From Thermoplasmatota archaeon (GTDB taxonomy: Archaea; Thermoplasmatota; Penumbrarchaeia; Penumbrarchaeales; Penumbrarchaeaceae), in NCBI GenBank assembly GCA_030591285.1, contig JAUVBH010000059.1, positions 1-8,176 of the forward strand: a stretch of 8,176 nt of DNA, written 5' to 3'. This document shows, one piece after another, positions 5,301 through 8,176 of the stretch. A model generated the notes under the pieces. It saw only the letters and a list, made by a program, of their open reading frames with translations, was not told the origin of the DNA and did not search any database. Both the position numbers and the translations under genes were made by a program. Within the stretch, counting starts at the first letter, position 1; each line of letters opens with the position of its first letter.

Positions 5301-8176
5301 CTCACGGGTAAATGGATAGAACCCATCCTGGAATACTTTCATGATGTAGTCTCCAGGTGGAAGATAGATATCGTATTCACCATCCAATCCGGTCCTGGTA
5401 GATATCGAACCATTGGAATATGTGAATTCAATAGCAAGCTCCTCCAATCCAACTTCTGCTGCGGGTGGATTCTCTTCATTGGCCCGGCTGTTTGCCTCAT
5501 TGAAGTCCGTGAAGGCACGGTCTCCATCCTTATCCCAGAATACACGGCCACTTATCCATGCGGTCTTGGAGGCTTTAATATCAAGCTGAACATGATTATC
5601 CCTTGCCTGTCCGATAAGGTCCTGCATGTGGAAGTAGGTGACATTCCCAGGATAAGTAGTGTTATCCACCTTGACCGAGTAATCTCCCTTGGGAAGGTAG
5701 CAATTGTATTCTCCTATGGAATTGGAGAAAACATGTGCAATAGCACCGTCGCTTTCCCTTGTGAAAAGGATCTCGGTATTGTTCATTCCTGTTCGAACAA
5801 GTTTGGTAAGGGTTCCGTTTATCCTGATACCCCTCTCCATGGTAAGAACCTGCTTGGTCTCTTCCTTCCAATTGATATCGATGGTGTCGATGAAGGCCCA
5901 ATAGTTATCCCTATCCAGGGACTGGATATGAAGGTCGTAGCTACCTTCTGGAAGTTCCATATGAAGCTCACCTTTCTCGTCAAGGAACTTGGTCCAGGTC
6001 CGACTCGGATCCATATTATCGATGAGTTTCAAAACCCCACCCGACACAGGAGTAACGACCAAATTTGAGGATCCAGCATCATAGGAATGACCCAATGGAT
6101 AGTTCACCTTCAATGAAAGGTCTCCACGTGGAAGGAGTGTAATGTTGAAGGTCATGTTCTCTCCCTGTCCGACCTCGAACTTCACCTCATCGTGGGTAAA
6201 GGAAGAGTGATCGGCCTTTAGTGAATAGATCCCTGGAAACAGTCTATCAACTGAATAATTTCCAGCAACATCTGTGTAGAGTTGGGTCTCCTGGCCCTCT
6301 GCATCGGTCAATATAATACCCAACCCCGGAGCAGGGAAACCGCTGATGATCTCTACATTTCCACCGACAATTGTGTTATCGATCCTGATATCCTTTGTGG
6401 ATTCTCCCTGGAGGTCCACTTTGTATTCAGATATCAAGGTCTCTCTCCTATCTCCAAAGGTGTAGATGATATCATATCTACCTGGTACGAGGTCCTCCAA
6501 CCTGTAGGCTCCATCCTCATCAAGAGAGTATGGACCATAGATCTTCCCTTCCGAACCAAGCAGCTCATAGGTGATCTCGCCCTTTTGGACAAGCTCATCA
6601 TCTCCTGGTGTATAGGTGGAGTCCTGGTTAAGGTCCCAGTAGATGTTTCCAGCTATTCTCCTTCCAGGGATGAGCAGATCCTGATGAAGTTTACCATCAT
6701 CAATCCTTCTCATCGCCAGGTCATCGGAGATCTGGAGTATTGTACTGTTCAGCAGGGAAATTGGTTGTCCCGTTGATTGATCGATCTGGAATTGATAGAG
6801 CTGATCATACTGGTTCTCCAGGGGCCCCTCGGTTACTACAAGGTTCACATCACCTGGAGGTAGGATCAATTCATACTCGCCATTAGGACCAGTCACCACG
6901 TTACCGTGGGGGATGCCGTATTCGTCCAGTACGGTCACACGGAGACCAGGAACACCAACACCTCGTGTGGTCTTGACCTGACCCTCGGCGATCGCTCCAT
7001 CATAGTACATTATGTAGAATACACCCTGTCCCAATCCAGATTTCACATCTCCGCCTTCAGCCCGATATAGGTCCATCGCTGCCTTGGACTCCATCGGTTC
7101 GTAGTCATCGGGGAAAGTTGAGTTCGCCTCATCGTTCTCCGAATAGTACATTGTCCTGTAGACAAGCTTCCAATGGGTCATATTCCAGGCCTGCATCGGA
7201 GGCAGGTTCTGAAGTTCACCCGGGAAACCGGGAATTGACTTCCCATCATTTGTTGCCCCGACATCCTGAGGAGTGAAACCAATATAGGTCCTGTAGAACA
7301 AGGAGTTGTAGAAAAGATCAGTATAGAACATGTCTGTCTCTACGATCCTGAACTTATAACCAAGTCTTTCGGATTCTTCTCTGGCTTTTTCCATTGGTAT
7401 CGGATTATCAGGATAATCCTGCCACATTGGATCCTCATTTGAACCCCGGGTGTTCTCCTGGGCATACACACGATATTCGAGGTAATCCTCAACATCCCTA
7501 TCAGCCAGGGTTATCGGAGCATAGAAGATACCGGTATTGCTGGCAGAGAACGGGAACAATCTGTAATCCACTGCAAAATATCTCAGGGATTTTCCAGTTG
7601 CTTCCCTAACATCGTGATAAAGGTTGACGATCTCTTCCTCACCAAGGTGCATCATTGCACCTCTTGCAGCAGCGTATCTTGCATTCTGCCAGGTTATTCC
7701 CTCATAAGGACCATATTTACCTGGATTATTGCTGACGATGTCGACATAATTGCCTGGTTTGTGATAGATCCTTTCCATTTCATAGGCAGAGGTTGAGGAG
7801 TTCTTGTTATCCCCGAGATAGTTCACAAGGATGTCCCAGACCTCATCAGAGAACTGCTGCTTATTCTCTATCCAATCCCCTTCAAGTAATCTCGAAGCCA
7901 TCAAAGCTATTGCTTCTGATTCGTTCTGAGAAGCTATCATCGAACCGGTGAATTGATACCCGTTCTGGAAATTGTCTGCTGCAGTGGGATGTTTTCCCAA
8001 CAATAACTGATCGAAACCATAATCCCACCAACTCATGAATGCGGGTCGGTCCTCAGGCGGTACGGATTCATTACCATCCATTAGGTCCTGGGTGGCAAGC
8101 CATTCATAGGAATCCATCCAATATTCGCTGTGGAGTGATGAACCAAACGATCCTAGATACTCGAGCTCAGGGTCGA
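2364..8176 (-). CDS. aglB: Oligosaccharyltransferase AglB/STT3 with giant multi-domain extracellular extension (partial, 5' end beyond window)
   Basis: AglB transfers glycan from a dolichol-linked donor to Asn in N-X-S/T sites of exported proteins, on the outer face of the archaeal membrane. The frame runs from the right edge to TAA at 2364-2366 without interruption, giving at least 1936 residues. ATG at 8115-8117 is not the start, because 19 codons upstream remain open and already belong to the conserved region. Numbered from that Met, WWDYG is at 30-34. It is followed by an STT3-like stretch (DNFQNG at 48-53, NESEA at 65-69), the block TGKSLRYFAVDYRLFPFS at 174-191, NTGIFYAP at 194-201, and HWKLVYRT at 315-322. 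The normal enzyme domain ends near 376. Then come about twelve beta-sandwich modules (377-1530), two NEW3-like domains (1540-1765), a CARDB-like domain (1766-1875), a membrane helix (1893-1910) and a seven-residue polar end. The 11-13-helix N-terminal membrane domain expected of STT3 proteins must lie beyond the window. About 27 N-X-S/T sequons and a single Cys are visible. Confidence 0.9.
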   Translation of the reverse strand, partial: DPELEYLGSFGSSLHSEYWMDSYEWLATQDLMDGNESVPPEDRPAFMSWWDYGFDQLLLGKHPTAADNFQNGYQFTGSMIASQNESEAIALMASRLLEGDWIENKQQFSDEVWDILVNYLGDNKNSSTSAYEMERIYHKPGNYVDIVSNNPGKYGPYEGITWQNARYAAARGAMMHLGEEEIVNLYHDVREATGKSLRYFAVDYRLFPFSASNTGIFYAPITLADRDVEDYLEYRVYAQENTRGSNEDPMWQDYPDNPIPMEKAREESERLGYKFRIVETDMFYTDLFYNSLFYRTYIGFTPQDVGATNDGKSIPGFPGELQNLPPMQAWNMTHWKLVYRTMYYSENDEANSTFPDDYEPMESKAAMDLYRAEGGDVKSGLGQGVFYIMYYDGAIAEGQVKTTRGVGVPGLRVTVLDEYGIPHGNVVTGPNGEYELILPPGDVNLVVTEGPLENQYDQLYQFQIDQSTGQPISLLNSTILQISDDLAMRRIDDGKLHQDLLIPGRRIAGNIYWDLNQDSTYTPGDDELVQKGEITYELLGSEGKIYGPYSLDEDGAYRLEDLVPGRYDIIYTFGDRRETLISEYKVDLQGESTKDIRIDNTIVGGNVEIISGFPAPGLGIILTDAEGQETQLYTDVAGNYSVDRLFPGIYSLKADHSSFTHDEVKFEVGQGENMTFNITLLPRGDLSLKVNYPLGHSYDAGSSNLVVTPVSGGVLKLIDNMDPSRTWTKFLDEKGELHMELPEGSYDLHIQSLDRDNYWAFIDTIDINWKEETKQVLTMERGIRINGTLTKLVRTGMNNTEILFTRESDGAIAHVFSNSIGEYNCYLPKGDYSVKVDNTTYPGNVTYFHMQDLIGQARDNHVQLDIKASKTAWISGRVFWDKDGDRAFTDFNEANSRANEENPPAAEVGLEELAIEFTYSNGSISTRTGLDGEYDIYLPPGDYIMKVFQDGFYPFTREVFVENSAEVLNFGLNETDAPLDARERQVQMNMSLVFYGRDDIDIDPASNIPYTIISRESHTLDLSFSGVTGSDGIITVSLPPGEYSVEILEEILDEDLIHTLTLGESIFVEPSSEIMYMDGYLEHLVKFDGTMFLQENSITRYPAEVSVNFNAIQGERVTIVGAETDFNGAFHLEAPAGEYILEVHQERPGTHYMYLDVVSVGFGISSGEFEMMPGMPVEGRISPAFSDVGDSELFFSRDGIWTSAEIKSDGDFSTIVFPGTYDVEYAFFTLDQSFGDDIQVQYYHTSQVEINEPYFGFELDLSINVEMRGAVYHDENDDRTIQPHERREGVNVTFTPVNGGEPVWTISDPNGDFAVLVPFTKLEISIDAEGYRTSPRSDISVIDLPTERIALWDIPLVPEDILVEGTLFFDENNNGEWDDDEGPAPGVKMTFTSISGEDFEITTGSDGAFNIGLLPDLYNVYGMKYSQGRPVMGYLSDLNLDMGENVTDQQWAAVSARRVSGTVFYRNTDGDLFLDPIDGDDIDFHGMEGGDIYVSYSDGTYTVDLPYYDYYITSSIVTEEFGMDISYRLTKSLTFNGSTGADEMSMEFEKQKEFNFQADLVRVFEHEVEMGAKQTVRLEYYIENVGNEKFIVDMSASDKPDSWIIEFPMGQDIELDIGERVTRWVNITSPTDPDFTNSMILQGESDQGTKNTFQVQIKTPSSFKFDLLFDIPDVLGVDYNELRVFNLTVDNIGNGEDVVNIHFTPTPDQVEDWQIEWEGSPEFPEEGVNASLLPKGVRRYAITVRTPDGDENSFYDEDLVLTFTGKNRLGDIVKKQVKLEVRKPNLVLPPGFLKLTNRRLEDPVLNKTIEANITVKSLYRDVRGVNVTLKIDDDIVGEGIIPYIPQDGTGSTRVRFNITDWNITEDEFHKLEVFVDPYDNIQETDDFDNAGIWYNVVIGQVPESELQINWRIIIFIALVIVVAIGIIAYRQKTQPI
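2388..2441 (-). other. C-terminal transmembrane anchor of AglB
   Basis: Residues 1893-1910 (IIIFIALVIVVAIGIIAY) form an uninterrupted hydrophobic helix, preceded by Trp-Arg. The polar, positively charged end RQKTQPI follows, consistent with a short cytoplasmic tail. The helix lies directly after the CARDB-like domain. It is separate from the N-terminal helices that carry the catalytic core, so the protein should be anchored at both ends. Confidence 0.85.
2493..2822 (-). other. CARDB-like adhesion domain in AglB
   Basis: Residues 1766-1875 begin with LVLPPGFLKL and contain alternating strands with IEANITVKS and VNVTLKIDD. They end with KLEVFVDPYDNIQETDDFDN, the typical close of CARDB domains (VDP...I.E.D..DN). 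CARDB is an Ig-like fold found just outside the membrane anchor in many archaeal surface proteins. Five sequons lie in this domain. Confidence 0.7.
2823..3500 (-). other. Two NEW3-like domains in AglB
   Basis: Residues 1540-1640 and 1645-1765 both show the NEW3-type pattern: a strand ending in (N)xGN(E/G)(K/D), then a Trp-containing segment, then a polar segment and a closing strand. The landmarks are IENVGNEKF with DSWIIEF in the first domain, and VDNIGNGEDV with DWQIEW and LLPKGVRRYAITV in the second. These domains are common near the C-termini of archaeal surface proteins. Assignment rests on pattern only. Confidence 0.6.
3528..6989 (-). repeat. Array of about twelve carboxypeptidase-regulatory/SdrB-like beta-sandwich modules in AglB
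   Basis: Residues 377-1530 divide into modules of roughly 70-110 residues, beginning near 377, 487, 584, 664, 762, 854, 965, 1063, 1155, 1244, 1342 and 1438. Most share the pattern G-x-V...(T)D-x-x-G-x-(Y/F)-x-(L/V)-x-(L/F)-P-x-G-x-Y-x-(V/L). The turn is PPG in modules 1, 6 and 7. It is PEG or PKG in modules 4 and 5, and (L/V/F)PG or PAG in modules 2, 3, 8 and 9. It is lost in 10-12. Modules 2, 6, 10, 11 and 12 open with Asp/Asn-rich loops of SdrB/dockerin type. Such folds usually act as extracellular spacers or adhesion stalks. The repeats are visible only in protein; the DNA copies have diverged. Boundaries are approximate. Confidence 0.8.
6990..8176 (-). other. AglB soluble domain region (STT3 C-terminal globular domain)
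   Basis: This is the part of the large protein that matches ordinary AglB, from the window edge to about residue 376 (numbered from the Met at 8117). It holds WWDYG, the block around RYFAVDYRLFPF and NTGIFYAP, the HWKLVYRT strand, and the closing GVFYIMYYDGAIAEG, which resembles the last strands of archaeal AglB domains. In known structures WWDYG helps recognise the +2 Ser/Thr of the acceptor. The second recognition motif (DxxK or MxxI type) is not obvious here. Confidence 0.85.
8016..8030 (-). other. WWDYG acceptor-sequon recognition motif
   Basis: The minus-strand codons TGG TGG GAT TAT GGT give an exact WWDYG, the most conserved signature of STT3/AglB/PglB oligosaccharyltransferases. In solved family structures it contacts the +2 Ser/Thr of the acceptor site. 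The typical family features follow it: D48 and N49 about 15 residues later and the NESEA segment at 65-69. This motif is the main reason for the AglB assignment. Confidence 0.95.

Noticed and set aside
5592..6776. Plus-strand frames of 158 and 164 codons (5592-6068 and 6282-6776)
   Set aside because: Both lie fully opposite beta-sandwich modules of aglB that have clear protein-level patterns. No promoter or recognisable family was seen.
3528..6989. Possible DNA-level tandem repeats or CRISPR-like array
   Set aside because: The modules repeat only as a degenerate protein pattern. I saw no long identical DNA units and no regular spacer structure.
8115..8117. ATG at 8117 as the start of the large minus-strand gene
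   Set aside because: The frame stays open for 19 more codons to the window edge, and the N-terminal membrane domain needed by every STT3/AglB protein would be missing.

Overview
The window most likely comes from a euryarchaeon, probably of the Thermoplasmatota or a related lineage. Three things point that way: an archaeal-type oligosaccharyltransferase (AglB/STT3), a DHH-family phosphoesterase of the archaeal RecJ-like kind, and an archaeal-looking TATA element with no clear Shine-Dalgarno sequence. Base composition is moderate and both large frames are intact. The lineage is an inference; no rRNA or other taxonomic marker is present.

Layout: (1) Positions 2-223 (+) are the 3' end of an unidentified gene whose product ends in a strongly acidic, probably disordered tail. 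(2) A 108-base gap (224-331) carries a C8 tract and a TATA-like element at 261-267. (3) Positions 332-2344 (+) encode a complete 670-residue DHH phosphoesterase with a basic tail and a helical insertion. (4) A 19-base gap separates two convergent genes, and a short perfect inverted repeat overlaps the end of the facing gene. (5) From 2364 to the right edge, the minus strand is one uninterrupted frame that stays open at 8176. At least 1936 residues of its product are visible.

The large minus-strand gene is the main interest. Its visible N-terminal end carries the WWDYG signature and surrounding features of AglB, the enzyme that moves lipid-linked glycan onto Asn-X-Ser/Thr sites. The usual soluble domain ends near the residue encoded at about 6990. 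The chain then continues for roughly 1540 more residues: about twelve carboxypeptidase-regulatory/SdrB-like beta-sandwich modules, two NEW3-like domains, a CARDB-like domain and a final membrane helix. With the multi-helix N-terminal membrane domain that lies beyond the window, the whole protein would be well over 2000 residues. The catalytic subunit thus seems fused to its own cell-surface stalk, anchored in the membrane at both ends and rich in potential N-glycosylation sites.

The DHH gene and aglB converge and have no obvious functional link. The first belongs to DNA/RNA or nucleotide metabolism, the second to surface glycoprotein assembly. I see no RNA gene, mobile element, CRISPR array or long DNA-level repeat.
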